64,000 nt of DNA from Tipula vernalis (GCA_958295665.1 OY282560.1:53940333-54004332), one strand, 5' to 3'; positions 33,391 through 47,065 are shown, numbered from the stretch's first letter. Made by a program: numbers and translations. The notes: generated by a model from the sequence alone, not told the origin.

Positions 33391-34511
33391 TATAGGTTTT
33401 GCACTCCAAATTCAACCATTTACAAATCAGGTTCACCAATTTACAATTCAAATTCATCTTTATTCAAAACCTATTCATCCTTTTCCAAATTAAATTCATG
33501 TTTATTCAAAAACAATTTATCCTTTTCCAGCAGCTTTATCCAAATCAAATTCATAATTTTTGAAAATATCACATTAAAATTAAAAACATCGGATTGAAGT
33601 CCTTTAACTCTCTGATAATTCTTATTTAGACTTTTTGAGATTCATTGTGACGCATATTTTTGAGATTATTTCGAAATTCAGTGATGAACCAGTAAAAACT
33701 TAATTGTTTGTACTGGTAAGCAGGAGAGAACCTAAACTTGCCTGACACTCTAAATGTCTAATTCGTAATAAAAATTCTACATTTCAAAAATGTTGTAAAA
33801 ATTCTCTAAATATCAGCATTCCTAAATTTGACGAATTTCTAAGTTTATACTAACTTTAAAGATTTAGATCTTTAAACTCCCATTTTCCATATTTGCCTTC
33901 TCAAATCCGCAATAATCCTCCAGAAATCTTAAATTTCATAAAATCCTCTTAAGCTTTTAAGACTTTTCGCTTTCTAAATTCCTGACACTTAGATTGAATT
34001 TTAGATTGAAGTTCAGCGTTAGTTTTAGAGAGGGTTTTCCAGTGAATTTTAGAGTGATTTCTTGGGTAAGTTGAATTAAAGTTATAGTGACTTATAGGTT
34101 GGATTGGTTGACTTGAGTGAATTTCAGAATTAATTGGTCGTAATATTAGGAAGAATTTTAAAGTAAATTTATGGTGAATTTGATAGAGCATTTGGATTGA
34201 TTTTGGTTTGAATTTTAGGATGAATTTTAAGGCTTTGTTGTACGATCAAGTTACAACGCACCATAGTTTTAAGGAAAATTTAAAGGTGAATTTTTAGTTA
34301 ACAAGATATTATATGGTAAATTTGGGAATGAATTTTAAGTTGAATTTGATTTGGAAAAGGATGAATATATTTTGGATAAAGGTGAATTTGATTTGGATAA
34401 AGGCGAACTTGGCTTGAAAAAGGATGATTATTTTTTGGATAAAGGTGAACTTGATTTTGAAAAGGATGATTGTGTTTTGTAAAAGGCTGAATTTGAAGTG
34501 CAAAACCTATA
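33391..34511. mobile_element. foldback-like element, ~1.1 kb, with repetitive ~170-bp inverted arms
   Basis: The left end TATAGGTTTTGCACTCCAAA and the inverse of the right end TATAGGTTTTGCACTTCAAA match at 19 of 20 bases. The arms stay similar for about 170 bases and are built from ~20-bp repeats of the type CAAATTCATCTTTATCC. The centre contains degenerate repeats around GAATTTTAG. No protein is present. This looks like a non-autonomous foldback element. Confidence 0.7.
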
Positions 34512-34740
34512 TATTTGGTAAACTGCTAACAATAAAAAATATTTAAAAAAGTGCATAGTGCATCCAGTATCTAATTTCTGCAAATGTATAAAAAACTGGT
34601 CACAAGGTTGAACAATTAACTTTAAACCAAAGAGTAAGGGGTTTTAAGAATGATGTTACGTGTGTTGGGGCATCACACAGAACCTTACAGAAAGACAAAA
34701 AGGCAGAGCCTTGGTTTTTATTTAAATAAAAAAACGGATA

Positions 34741-35055
34741 AACAAAACTAACATGAATTGACCAGAGTCGAACCTCAGACAAATGTTTTACCGAAAAATG
34801 TTCATGTAGGTATTACTACAACTGACAATATAAGAATCTTTTAATAATTTGTAATAGTAGTTGCATATATTTAGGTGCATCTTAAAAGCTTACTATCTAT
34901 TTTTTATGTAATTACTCTAGTAACTATAAACAGCAATATTTAATTTAAAGTAAAATATTTGGTTAGTAGAAAAATTGGAAATAAGAAACTTTAAGGAGAA
35001 TCGAACGAAAGACTTTTGTAGTCCTAGTCCAGTGCGGTACATACCACTAAAACCC
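34741..35055 (-). repeat. two tRNA-like relics (SINE heads)
   Basis: On the minus strand, 34800-34741 reads GTCTGAGGTTCGACTCTGG and 35055-34985 reads GTCTTTCGTTCGATTCTCC. Both hold a Pol III B-box-like core (GTTCGANTC) after an anticodon-arm-like stretch. Neither folds as a full tRNA by eye, so these are probably degenerate SINE heads. Confidence 0.4.
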
Positions 35056-35324
35056 AAATCATAAAAGAAATCAAATTTAATTTTCATTCTTATTTTGGTA
35101 CGTTACCGCCTGACCAACAGAGTCCGGGGTTTCCTTAAGTTTATCGTTATTATTATATATTCCAATCACTTCAGAGAAATTTTTAAGCACGTAAATAATT
35201 CAAAGAAATTATGTCTTGTTGTCAGTTTCATTCGTGTTGGTTGCTTTGGTTTACTTTATAGTTTCGATAGAAAAAAAAATGTAGAAAAATCATAATTGTC
35301 TAATGCTGCCTGGTTCTTAAAGCT

Positions 35325-35705
35325 TGAGGATACAAAATTTTATGTTTTTCAATTCCTTATGATGCATTGAAATGCCGTTATAAAATAAAAATAAAAAATA
35401 AATAAATAATGCAAAACGTCCTTGGTGAGAATCAAATCCGATTTTTTTTTGGAAATGATTAAATATCGAATGAAATAATTTGCTGTATTAGCCTAAATGT
35501 TGATTACCAGTTTTACAAAATTTATTATATACTCATTGTTTTACAATACAAATTTTTTTTCAATTCGTATCCAATAAAATGCCGTTATGAAAAAAATAAA
35601 AAATAAATTATTAAAATTAATACGGACTTTGATGAGCATCGAACCCGAAACGTTTTCTGTAAGAAAAGACTACACTAAAAAGTGTTTTATGACCATTGAC
35701 CTTGA
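35325..35705 (-). repeat. tRNA-derived SINE dimer (uninterrupted)
   Basis: Two head-to-tail units, 35325-35555 and 35556-35705. Each has, on the minus strand, a B-box-like motif (GATTTGATTCTCACC and GGGTTCGATGCTCATC), an A/T tract and the shared tail ATAACGGCATTTYATT. It is the best empty-site counterpart of the dimer split by the Harbinger element at 21037-25605. Confidence 0.65.
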
Positions 35706-35739
35706 AGAAGGTCATAATTTCCAAATGAAAGGAGAATTG

Positions 35740-36070
35740 AGCAGGAGTCCCAATCCTGAGCCTCCCTTGTATTTCTGGCTCTATTAAAGGCTGTCCTACT
35801 AGCCTTACGATAGGTTCCCAGTTCCCTGGACCACCATACTGGTTTTTGCCCACCTCTAGGTTAAACCAGTGGGCAGGCAGCACAAAAGGTTCGGTTGCTT
35901 GCGCTAGTAACGCTAGCCACCATGTCCTCCAGCTCCCTGGTCGTCGGGGGCTCCAGAGCCCTCGACGGCAACGAATTCTCAAGTAATTCCCCATATTTGC
36001 TCTAGTTGGTCCTTCTAGGGTTCCTATAGGCTTCCAGGGTAGCAGGGTGAATATCGAGGCTATAGGCTAA
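35740..36070. other. GC-rich island of unknown origin
   Basis: A ~330-bp stretch with far higher GC than its surroundings (GGTCGTCGGGGGCTCCAG). Both strands have open stretches without a recognised family. It may be an untranslated region or a fragment of a lost retroelement. Confidence 0.4.
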
Positions 36071-36074
36071 ATAA

Positions 36075-39000
36075 CGATATCAGAAGAAAAAATCATAAAA
36101 AATAACATACAATTTTTTGAAAGAAAGAATCGGGCCAATATTATTTTGCAATTTAATTATTTGGCCGGGTCGTAACATACAACTGATAATCGAATTTATG
36201 TACATACATACATCCAAAAATCATACCTATTATGATTTATATTAATCATCAACCTAATAAATATTTAATAATGCAACAAATAATAACAATAAAAATATTT
36301 CTAATTTTATAACAAAATAAAATCAACAACAAACCTGGAAAATCTATTGCAAAATAAGATAATAAAACAAAGATGGAAAATTTTGTATACGAGTACCATC
36401 ATCATCAGCATCATTCCGATTGTACGTACATATGTCAGCATGTATGTGTTCGGTACAAGAAAAACAACTGAAATTATTGATATTATTTTCAGGAATGAAA
36501 TGAAGAAAATCACCAAGTATATGTAGAAGAAGAAGAAGAAGAAGAATAAATAATAAAATTTATCATGATAACCAGGAACTGTGGAGTATCAAACATAAAA
36601 AAAAACGAAATAATAATAATCCATTGTAAGATGGAAAAGAAATCCCCACATAAAAGATTTGTTATTTTCATTTTTTCGGTGACATCTTTTGGGATTTTGA
36701 TTTTTATAACTTTTCTTCTGGTTTTTTGTGTGTTCGGATGTGTGTTTGTGTGTTCCGATATTTTTCCAGTATTTTTATTTTTTATTTTTTTGTTATTCTT
36801 TTTCTGCGATGTGAAATATAAAATCTGTAATGTGTTGTTATTGTATCATCACGAATTTTATATAATATTGGAGATTGGAGTACGGTCTTTGGGATACCTT
36901 TAAGATTGGTTGTGTTTTTTTTTTTTTTTTTTTTTTGATGAGAGCATTTTTAAGTATCATTGGGTGTAATAGAATTTCAATTTTATCATAATTCGTGAAT
37001 ATAATTGCTTTTTATTTATGGTGTACGTGCACGGGGTGTTTTGTTGAGGTGAAATTCAATTTGTATGATGGAAAATTGTATTTAGTTTTTTTTGTTGTCG
37101 TATGTCCATGGAACAGTTTAATGTAGTTTTCTGGTTGATTTATATGGCAATTAAAATGCAGTTTTATTATATACGCGTTAGTGGTTTGCTTGAGGCGTTT
37201 TATTTTTCTCTCGATCTTTCTAAATTTGTAAGGTAAAATATTCTAACCACTTGATAATGATTAACTGATAATTTAGTTTCTTACTTTACTTTTATGCTCA
37301 GTTTGATCAGTTTTTTCGAAGTCAACGAAAAGAGTAAAGGTTGGTAATTATTGATTTTCTCAAATAAAACTTGTTATGCAAACGAAATTAAAAATTTCAC
37401 ATGAAAAAATAAGAATCACATTAACGTCGGAAAGTGTTGGTCGTATGCCAGAAAGAATAGCAACCGAAAAAATCGAACAATGGTTCGTCTACGTAAAACG
37501 GTCATATCATATGTATATGTGTGAATATTATATATATATGATGAAAAATACGTCAAATCACAAATTTTGTATATGGGACCGGAAGTCTTGTTTAAATTTT
37601 TTATTTTTTATGTTTTCAATTGGTAGTACTAGTTGAAAAAAACATTTCGTAGAAATTTTGTTGTTGTTGTTGTTGTTGTTGTTTAAAATACAGGGTGTCA
37701 AATTTTGAGAAAAATGATGAACACGATGTTGTGTTTATGGCTATAAAAGGAAAAATAAATATCCGATATTTATGATATAGGGCTCGTTTTAAAGGTAAGT
37801 TAATACGGATTAATAAAAAAATATAAAAATTGTAAGTTCTTTAATTTCTTCATTTTCAAATTTCCCGCCAAAATTTTATTTTTGAATTTTCTCAATGATG
37901 GTCAAATTTTTTTTTTTTTTTTTAAATTTTACGTCCTTTAATTCGATTGAACATACTAAAAACTTACGCTAGCAAAATTTTTCGTTTTCGTGCAAAATAC
38001 GTTTACGTATGACGTTACCCGTTCCAAAATTTGACGCAACATGAAAACCTCGTTGTGGGGTTAAATTGCTAGTCGACTGACCTTTTGAATAATTCATTCC
38101 AAAATGACGCCAACAACAAGTGAAATCCCCCGATAATCGAATAATATCATCTAGAAATTCTCGTAATGAATGATTTCAAGGTCGCTGTTTGGAAATTCAA
38201 ATATATATATTATTCTATATCCCATAAGAAATAGAATTCTGTCTATTAGTCGGTTTCATTGAATGATTGTTCGTAAATAGTAATATACTTCTACGTGTTA
38301 TTAAGAACACATTTAAAATGGTCTAATCACCGGTCGGTATCATATTAGAAATTACATGAATTAATTAACATTCAAAAAAAATTAAAAAAAAAAAAGTAAA
38401 ATTAGCTTACACGGAAATAGAGCTGTGTGAATACGTCGTGAAGAAGAAAAATTGTAAGAGAATTTATCCGTATTAGTATGATTCGCTAGTACATAAAGCA
38501 CGGTTCATTCTGTATATATAGAATGTAAATTGTGGTATAATCTGTCCAGTCGCCGCGGCATGATGAGAAGATTGATTTTTTCATAATCATAAGCTCATCA
38601 GTTCGTAACTGGATTGAATTCTCTTACAATCTTCGGAACATTTTAAAATCATATAAATTAATACATAGCTCCTTGATCTAACGTCAAAAAACCATAAATC
38701 ACCCCTACCGCAAGCTTTTAAACTGAAAAACCATAATAACAAAAGGTTCAAAATTTAATATTCTATAAAAACCGAAGCTAATAAGCCCTGTAGCCTGAAC
38801 CTATGTTTCGTAGTTAAAGAACTCCTCACACTAACCTCAAAAATCTCTGTAACTTCACAACTTAAACTTTTAAACATCGTACCTCTACTGTTGACTTAAA
38901 CTTTTGAAACATTTAGCCTTCTAATATAATTAGCTATATCCCGTTGACCGTTCATCTAACTTTAAAACTTTTCTAGCCCTCAACCTAACCTAAAAAATTT

Positions 39001-39920
39001 CTACAAATTCTATAAAGTAAGCTTTTAAACTTAGAAGCTCAACAAAATAGTTTTGAAATCAAATATCCCTTTGACTTGGGCTTTTTAACCCCATAAGCCC
39101 TGAACCTAAATTAATAAACAACTCTCTCGTATCTTAATTATAATTACAAATTAGGCTATACAGAGAGAAAAAACCAAGTGTTTTTTCAAACAAGGAGCCC
39201 ACTAAAATTATGAATTATTTTGTATTGAAAACATAGAGTAAACCAAAAACCATGAAACGATTATGCTTAAAGTAGTGTAAAGAAAATATTGTCGAAATAT
39301 TTCGCTAATTTAATTTATTTAATTAATATTTTCATGAGTAGTATTTAGCTGGAAATTATTAAACTACGATAGATGGCATAATTCGCATCTTAATAGTAGA
39401 TGTTTATGTTCAATATCCAAAATTATGTTGATGTTATTTCCACAATATTCTGGAACACAAAAGTTTGCCATTCTTCCACAAAATATTCTCCTGACACAAA
39501 TTTTGATGAAACTAAGCAATCTAGTGAACATGAGAGCAGTAATCTTTCAGATTCAGCACTATCAGACGAAGACGATGGCCCTTCACCAAATAATAATTTA
39601 CGTCTTTCCAAAGAAGAAGTATTCTATAACAGATGCTAGATAGAATGAAGTCCCAATTTTTAACTTTACCTTTCAATGACCCACTGGGCATAATGGTTCT
39701 CACAATTGCTCCTGATTGCTGGTCAATAAGGTAAACCGCAAGAGAGTTTGAAACTTCTAGAGAAAATTGATTGATTGATTGATTTCAATGAACGATCAAG
39801 CATTAAGCAAGTCTCCCGTATTATAAATGCGAATACGACACCACAATATCCATGTTACAATACGACACCATAACTCTCCCTCACCAAGTAAATATGTACC
39901 GTCATACTCAGCTTTTCATG
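36075..39920. other. AT-rich spacer without recognised genes
   Basis: Simple repeats only: (GAA)n at 36525-36546, (T)n at 36916-36937, (GTT)n at 37661-37683. 38690-39130 contains loosely repeated words like CTTTTAAAC and TAAGCCCT, perhaps an eroded tandem repeat. A short acidic open frame near 39400-39640 (DSALSDEDDGPSP) is not recognised. Confidence 0.5.
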
Positions 39921-39924
39921 AAGC

Positions 39925-40110
39925 CAAACATAGCAATATTCACCCCGTAAAGAAAGGCGCCACATCGATAACCACATAAGTCTAATAGTGTGATATCCGC
40001 CCCTGGCCAGGCAGCCATCGTACACCTTTTTACATATAACAAAATCGAGGAATGGGAAATTAATGTTAGTGAGGACAGACTTGGCCCGGTTACAGACAAC
40101 TAATAAAGCC
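39925..40110 (-). repeat. 3'-end fragment of a non-LTR retrotransposon, second copy at 51600-51745
   Basis: The minus strand shares spaced blocks with 51600-51745 plus strand: TGTCTGTAACCGGG, then TGTAAAAAG-GTGTACG, then GGATAT/GGAGAT. The plus-strand relative lies at the 3' end of the retroposed insertion 47841-51766, so this is probably a solitary 3' end of that family. Confidence 0.5.
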
Positions 40111-40392
40111 GATAGTTAGTGTTTTATGACAGCACAATGTCAACACAATTAAAATATTAATAATAAAACGTTAGAACCTGATCGATCTGAAATAATATCT
40201 TAAACAAAATTGAAGATAAAATATATTTCGATGTTCTTCTGAAACCAAAAAACAAATTACTTATTTATTTCTACTCTCACTTAGTCCAACCGCTCTATAA
40301 TTTCAAATATTTAAGTATTAGCTTTCAACAATTAAGAGTTTCAACAATAAATATAATATAATTTAAATTCAAATGTAAAGATGTTCCTATCC

Positions 40393-41231
40393 CTAAAAAT
40401 CGGCGTGGGGCCACTGAACAGAGTAAGCATTGAGAGTTTTAATTCTTCTTAGGGCGATCGCACCGCACTCGAACAGCAAGTGTTCGGATGTTTCTCATCC
40501 CAGATTACAGAAGCTGCAGTTCTCTGATGGGGGTTTCCCCATTTCGAATAGATGGTAGTTAAAGAGACCATGTCCTGTCAAGTACCATTTGAGGGATTTC
40601 AGAGATGATCGATCCATTTTGATTATATCCTGTAAGTGTGTAATCTTGTAATTTAGGAGCTTCTTTGTCTGTCTCATTCCCCGAGATGACTCCCAGAGTG
40701 AAGCAGAACATATCTGCTCCCAGAAGTGGACTATCCTCGCTACATGGCCTTTGGAATAGGCAACGCTAGGCTCGGGGCCGTAGAAGATGCCACCTGCACC
40801 CTCTTTTGCATAGGTGTCTGCGGCCTCATTTTCTGGCCGGGAGCACAAGAGGGTAACCTTGTTGTCCCTACCAAGCCTTCTAAGGTTGCTGAAGCAGCTC
40901 CATGCCAGTTTAGAGCTGAACACCAGAGCTGCCAGGGCTAATATAACATCCTGGCTATCCGAGATTATGTAGATCTCCGTTCTTATATACTTCTTTTTGA
41001 GGCACTGAAGCACGCTAGTCTCGATGAAGGAAATGATGTTCCCCACCATGTCCCTTTCGGGTATCCGGATCGTGAAGTTCCTTCGTCAGTCAGGCAGTAG
41101 TCTTTACCATCATCCAGGATGCTATTGTGTCCCGAACTAGTCAGTCTAACCTGACTTGTTACCTTCAGTTTTATGGCTCTCAAACCTGCCACACTTTTGA
41201 CATGTATGTGGAGTGGTGAGAGTCCCAGCAA
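40393..41231 (-). pseudogene. non-LTR retrotransposon ORF2 C-terminus (RNase H and zinc knuckle)
   Basis: From right to left: RT connection (LGLSPLHIHVKSVAGLRAIKLK), then after a frame change at about 41040 an RNase H with IYIISDSQDVILALAAL (Asp in SDSQ) and a diverged PGN-AD box (CSRPENEAADTYAKEGA). The tail follows: GMRQTKKLL, LKWYLTGHGLFNYHLFEMG and the knuckle CSFCNLG. A second shift at about 40497 is needed to read the natural end ETSEHLLFECGAIALRRI, stopping at TAG complementary to 40393-40395. RT proper and everything upstream are missing, so this is a 5'-truncated copy. It belongs to an RNase H-bearing group (I/LOA-like) but is not the same family as 7876-12074. Confidence 0.8.
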
Positions 41232-41599
41232 ATTAAGTTAATAAATCAACTATAAAAATGAAATAAACAATTAAATAATGAACGATAATTAAATAAAAAG
41301 CCGCGCCCGATTTCTCCGCTCTAAAAGTCCAATAATAAATAATTAAAATATTGAACAATAATAGGTAAACAATGAAGGCGCGCCCGATTTGCCATCTGCA
41401 TATTTCACTGCATCCAATCCATTCTTAAGTATCAATAAAATTGTAACACAAAAATTTAATGTAATTTATTATTTTTTTAAAAATTTAAAATTCAAATTTA
41501 AATCATCTAATTCCTGAAACCATATAAGTTCAATTCCAGATTTACAACTTTATTAGTTAATTCCAGACATACCACTGCACAATATTTAAAAATAATCAA

Positions 41600-43875
41600 G
41601 AACACAATAAAAGTTTAATAAAAGTTTAACAAAAGTTTAATAAAAGTTTAACAAAAGTTTAACAAAAGTTTAACAAAAGTTTAATAAAAGTTTAACAAAA
41701 GTTTAATAAAAAATTAATAAAAGTTTAACAAAAGTTTAATAAAAAATTAATAAAAGTTTAATAAAAGAATCAAAGTTTAATAAAGTTTAACAAAAGTTTA
41801 ATAAAAGTTTACCAAAAGTTTAACAAATATTTAACAAAAGTTTGACAAAAGTTTGATAAAAGTTTATCAAAAGTTTAACAAAAGTTTAACAAAAGATTAA
41901 TAAAAGTTTAACAAAAGTTAAATAAAAGTTTAACAAAAGTTTAATAAAAGTTGAATAAAAGTTTAAAATTTTTAAAGTTTACAGGTTCAGGTTTAAAAGT
42001 TCAAAAGCCAAAACCCTAAAAGTTTAAAAGTTTAAAAGTATTTACAACTTTATTAGTTAATTCCAGACATACCACTAAACTCAATTGAAATTGATAATTA
42101 ATTAATTGCAAGAATAATTAGTATCTATTCCGTATAAATCTCACTGCAAAATAATTAAGAATAATCAAGAACACAATAAAAGTTTGATAAAAGAATAAAA
42201 GCTTAATAAAGTTTAACAAAAGTTTAATAAAAGTTTAACAAAAGTTTAACAAAAGTTTAACAAATATTTAACAAAAGTTTGACAAAAGTTTGATAAAAGT
42301 TTATCAAAAGTTTTACAAAAATTTAACAAAAAATTAATAAAAGTTTAACAAAAGTTAAATAAAAGTTTAACAAAAGTTTAATAAAAGTTGAATAAAAGTT
42401 TAAAATTTTAAAAGTTTACAGGTTTAAGTTTAAAAGTTTAAAAGTTTAAAAGTTTAAAAGTTTAAAAGTTTAAAAGTTTAAAAGTTTAAAAGTTTAAAAG
42501 TTTAAAAGTTTAAAAGTTTAAAAGTTTAAAAGTTTAAAAGTTTAAAAGTTTAAAAGTTTAAAAGTTTAAAAGTTTAAAAGTTTAAAAGTTTAAAAGTTTA
42601 AAAGTTTAAAAGTTTAAAAGTTTAAAAGTTTAAAAGTTTAAAAGTTTAAAAGTTTAAAAGTTTAAAAGTTTAAAAGTTTAAAAGTTTAAAAGTTTAAAAG
42701 TTTAAAAGTTTAAAAGTTTAAAAGTTTAAAAGTTTAAAAGTTTAAAAGTTTAAAAGTTTAAAAGTTTAAAAGTTTAAAAGTTTAAAAGTTTAAAAGTTTA
42801 AAAGTTTAAAAGTTTAAAAGTTTAAAAGTTTAAAAGTTTAAAAGTTTAAAAGTTTAAAAGTTTAAAAGTTTAAAAGTTTAAAAGTTTAAAAATTTAAAAT
42901 TTTAAAAGTTTAAAAGTTTAAAAGTTTAAAAGTTTAAAAGTTTAAAAGTTTAAAAGTTTAAAAGTTTAAAAGTTTAAAAGTTTAAAAGTTTAAAAGTTTA
43001 AAAGTTTAAAAGTTTAAAAGTTTAAAAGTTTAAAAGTTTAAAAGTTTAAAAGTTTAAAAGTTTAAAAGTTTAAAAGTTTAAAAGTTTAAAAGTTTAAAAG
43101 TTTAAAAGTTTAAAAGTTTAAAAGTTTAAAAGTTTAAAAGTTTAAAAGTTTAAAAGTTTAAAAGTTTAAAAGTTTAAAAGTTTAAAAGTTTAAAAGTTTA
43201 AAAGTTTAAAAGTTTAAAAGTTTAAAAGTTTAAAAGTTTAAAAGTTTAAAAGTTTAAAAGTTTAAAAGTTTAAAAGTTTAAAAGTTTAAAAGTTTAAAAG
43301 TTTAAAAGTTTAAAAGTTTAAAAGTTTAAAAGTTTAAAAGTTTAAAAGTTTAAAAGTTTAAAAGTTTAAAAGTTTAAAAGTTTAAAAGTTTAAAAGTTTA
43401 AAAGTTTAAAAGTTTAAAAGTTTCAAAGTTTAAAAGTTTCAAAGTTTAAAAGTTTAAAAGTTTAAAAGTTTAAAAGTTTAAAAGTTTAAAAGTTTAAAAG
43501 TTTAAAAGTTTGAAAGTTTAAAAGTTTAAAAGTTTAAAAGTTTAAAAGTTTAAAAGTTTAAAAGTTTAAAAGTTTAAAAGTTTAAAAGTTTAAAAGTTTA
43601 AAAGTTTAAAAGTTTAAAAGTTTAAAAGTCTAAAAGTTTAAAAGTTCAAAAGTTTAAAAGTTTAAAAGTTCAAAAGCCAAAACTCTAAAAGTTTAAAAGT
43701 TTAAAAGTATTTACAACTTTATTAGTCAATTCCAGACATACCTCTAAAATCAATTGAAATTGATAATTAATTAATTGCAAGATTAATTAGTATCTATTCC
43801 GTTTAAATCTCACTGCACAATAATTAAAAATAATCAAGAACCCAATAAAAGTTTAATAAAAGCTTAATAAAGTTA
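41600..43875. repeat. composite satellite: 11-bp and 8-bp units in a higher-order repeat
   Basis: 41603-41965 and 42175-42410 are arrays of an 11-bp unit (TTTAACAAAAG/TTTAATAAAAG). 42427-43675 is about 156 copies of AAAAGTTT, interrupted near 42891-42903 and 43424-43440. A ~130-bp single-copy-like block (starting ACAACTTTATTAGTTAATTC) precedes each array: partly at 41548, fully at 42047 and 43714. The last block ends at about 43870 after only a few 11-bp units. Confidence 0.9.
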
Positions 43876-46800
43876 ATTTTATTTCTTTCAGGTATCATGA
43901 ATAAAAGCATATATCAATAGGGGATATTAACGATATGATTAAAGATAAGTCTTCTTAACTAATTAACATCACCTACTATAGCCTGTAATATATTCTTTTT
44001 AATTTTAGGTTGCGGCAACATATTCCGGAAAATAGATAAATATTTCGAATGTAATATGTGCTTATATTCTTAATAAATTGTGGCTTTTAATAGTAGTTAT
44101 TTTAGATATGTTTTATAAATTTGAAGTGATGTATATACTCGTACATCTCGAACAATGGCCATTTCATAAATCGGCTACTAGTTTAAATATTTTACGGGTC
44201 CGGAAATACCATGATGGCCCCAGAATATTACCGTATTTAATCAAATTCACAAATCATCTAAGTATATTTAACCCGTATAGACAAATTCGCATGTTTCTAC
44301 ACACGCTTTTTATTGGGTAGATTACTTAAAGTTAATTACTAATGAACAAAAAAGAAAAGAAAAAGGTCTAAAATACTATTTTGTTACCACACTTGTTAAT
44401 AGAGTATTTGCCAAGTTTGTTGTACATGCGGATAGAAAAACCACCATCGCCCCACCACCAAAAACCTTAAATATCAGCACACAAAAAATATTAGATAATA
44501 TGTTATCAGTAAACCGAGGAATAAATATAAATTGGAATTTGTTAAAGGATTTTAATCGAAATCCATTATAAGAGTATATTGAAAAAGTATAAATATGTAT
44601 GTACGAGTACATACTGTGTGTCTATTTAGGTATTTTATGTACGGTATAAAGCTGAAGAAACAAAATTTACTCTTGTCTTAGATTATATACATAGGTATAT
44701 GTATAATATGTATTTTCCTCCTCACAAATATATTTTGATCCTGGGAAAAAAAATTCTTTACGAAATTGGATTTGTTGCCAAAAATTGGAATTGAAACTCT
44801 TGCTGAAAAGTAAAATACGTTCACGAAAGTGTGTATGTTTCAGGTAATTCCTAATCCTAATTGTATCAATCATAATTAAAACCAATAAATAAATTTAATT
44901 TGTATTTCATGTTTTTTTTTTACAAAACACAAAATACCATCAGGAGACCCCACCTCACGTCACCCCAAAAAAAAAAAAAAATTAGAAAAGGATATTCTCG
45001 TGTAATATAAAATTGATCTTAACTCGAGAAATTTGTTACCTCATGTCTTCACTATATTTTCCTTAACTTTGTGCTACCAATGTGCATATGTATATGGTTT
45101 GGTTGGTTGAAGTATAAATATTTTATTATTCCAACTTAAATTTGAGACCACGTCCACTTATGAAAATTTAAAATTTTTTTTATTTCTATTTTAGAATTGA
45201 ATTTTCTTTCATTTTCTTGTACGTATACACATATATGATGTTTTGTTGTTTATCTTACCTTTTGTTGTTTATTTTTTCTTTATCATGTTTCATTTTAATA
45301 AATATTTTATCAAAATAACAACAACCAAACGGACTATAAGACTTACTTACACGACAGAAATATTTTTTTTTTTTTTTGAGCGGGTTGGGTACAAAAGAAC
45401 AACACAGAACACCTCCCGAATTATATATATGTATGGATATGTTTAAGATGTTTGTCTGTTATATTTAATGGGCAAAAGATATTATGAAATATTTAACTTC
45501 CATTGCAAATAATTTAATAATAGATTTTTTTGTCTGAAAGTCGGTTGTAATTGAATATGATGTTATTTTAAATGAGTCTGAAGCCTAATTAATATTATTG
45601 TCTCAAGGTTTGTTAGTAAGACGAAAGCTAATGGAACTGCCATAAATCTTATTTGACCAGTTTAGTCGGCTGCGGGTATTTAAACGTCGCATAAAATCCA
45701 ATATAACTTTTGATGAATTTTTAAATTAAATTTGAAAGCATTCACAAAAAAATTGCAATCAGTCGAATGAATGCATTTAAGACAAACTTTTTGTACAAAT
45801 CGTATATAAGACAACATTCATGAACATCATGTCGCACCCTTATACATACAAATAATAATGCTTTTATGCTTTTTTATAAATATTTAAATTATAATAATAA
45901 AACAAAGTACAAGACAATATAAATAAAAATAAGAACAATAACAAAAAATATCTTCAAAGGAACAACTTAAATTTTATGATTTTTGCGCTTCAGATGAACA
46001 AAAACAATAACAAAAGCAAAAATATATGTTTTTGAATAATCAATCGATCAATACATAAAAATATATTTTTTATATACATCATGTTCTTCTCATCACAATG
46101 ACAAGGGATGAAATATATACACTTTGTTGTTGTTTTGATATAAAATATAATGTTATTGCATCATACGTTACCGTATATCTCAAATACCGCGGAACATACG
46201 GTATGTGAGGCCGCACAAACAAAACTATTTGTAATCAAATCGCTTTTATGACGTTATACCAGCTCCTGTACATTATATACCCAGTAAGTACACTTAACAT
46301 TTTCTTAATTCCTTTCTGATGTTTATTTATGTGTGTACATAAATATTGAGACGAACGTGTATGGAATTTTTAATAACGAAAGTAATATGCCATACAATTT
46401 TAATGGTAATCCAACAGGAGTACTTAAACATTTTTGTATTTTTTTTTTATTGTGATATAATTAGATTGCGTCTTATATGGCCGTCAGGCGATGAAAATCA
46501 TAAAGTTATGTACTTATTTCTATTATTTGTTTCCATAAATGCAATTAGTTACATAAAAACAACATAATTTACATTTCATTGTATGTATCCTGTTTTGTAC
46601 AATTGTATACAATTATAAGTATCAAAAATCTTTTACAGAAAACCATTTGCACGTGAAGCATCCATACATCCACTTTCATTTCTTAATTTAGTGATGTTGA
46701 ATTCAACGTTTGTTTTTGTTTAAATTAAAAGTTTATTATGTGTGTTGATAATTAAATGTATAGTACGTTACATAAAAGTTTTAGATGAAAATTTTGCTTT

Positions 46801-47065
46801 GACTAAAGCTTTAGTAAATTTGGGATTTTACTTCAAGTATCTCAAATTGAAAACCTATGGTACAATACCATGTGTAAAATTCGAAAGTTGTTGGTTAAAC
46901 AATTAAATTAGATCATGGAAGCAAATACGCATAAAAATATGCCAGCAGGTAACATATAACTTACTAGCCTGTGTGGGCAACGTTAGAGCTAGAAACCATT
47001 AGAAATTGTGGTTAGTAAATTTTTAAACATTCAGAATATCAAACGAAATGTTTCTTTATCAATCA
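43876..47065. other. AT-rich spacer without recognised genes
   Basis: Only A/T tracts, TATATGTATG-type simple sequence and short meaningless open stretches. Nothing supports a gene. Confidence 0.5.

Noticed and set aside
34985..35055. A functional tRNA gene on the minus strand
   Set aside because: B box is present, but acceptor and D arms do not pair by eye and no amino-acid identity can be assigned.
35617..35994. 125-residue minus-strand open frame in the GC-rich island
   Set aside because: Overlaps a SINE head on one side, has no family motif, and GC-rich sequence gives chance open frames.
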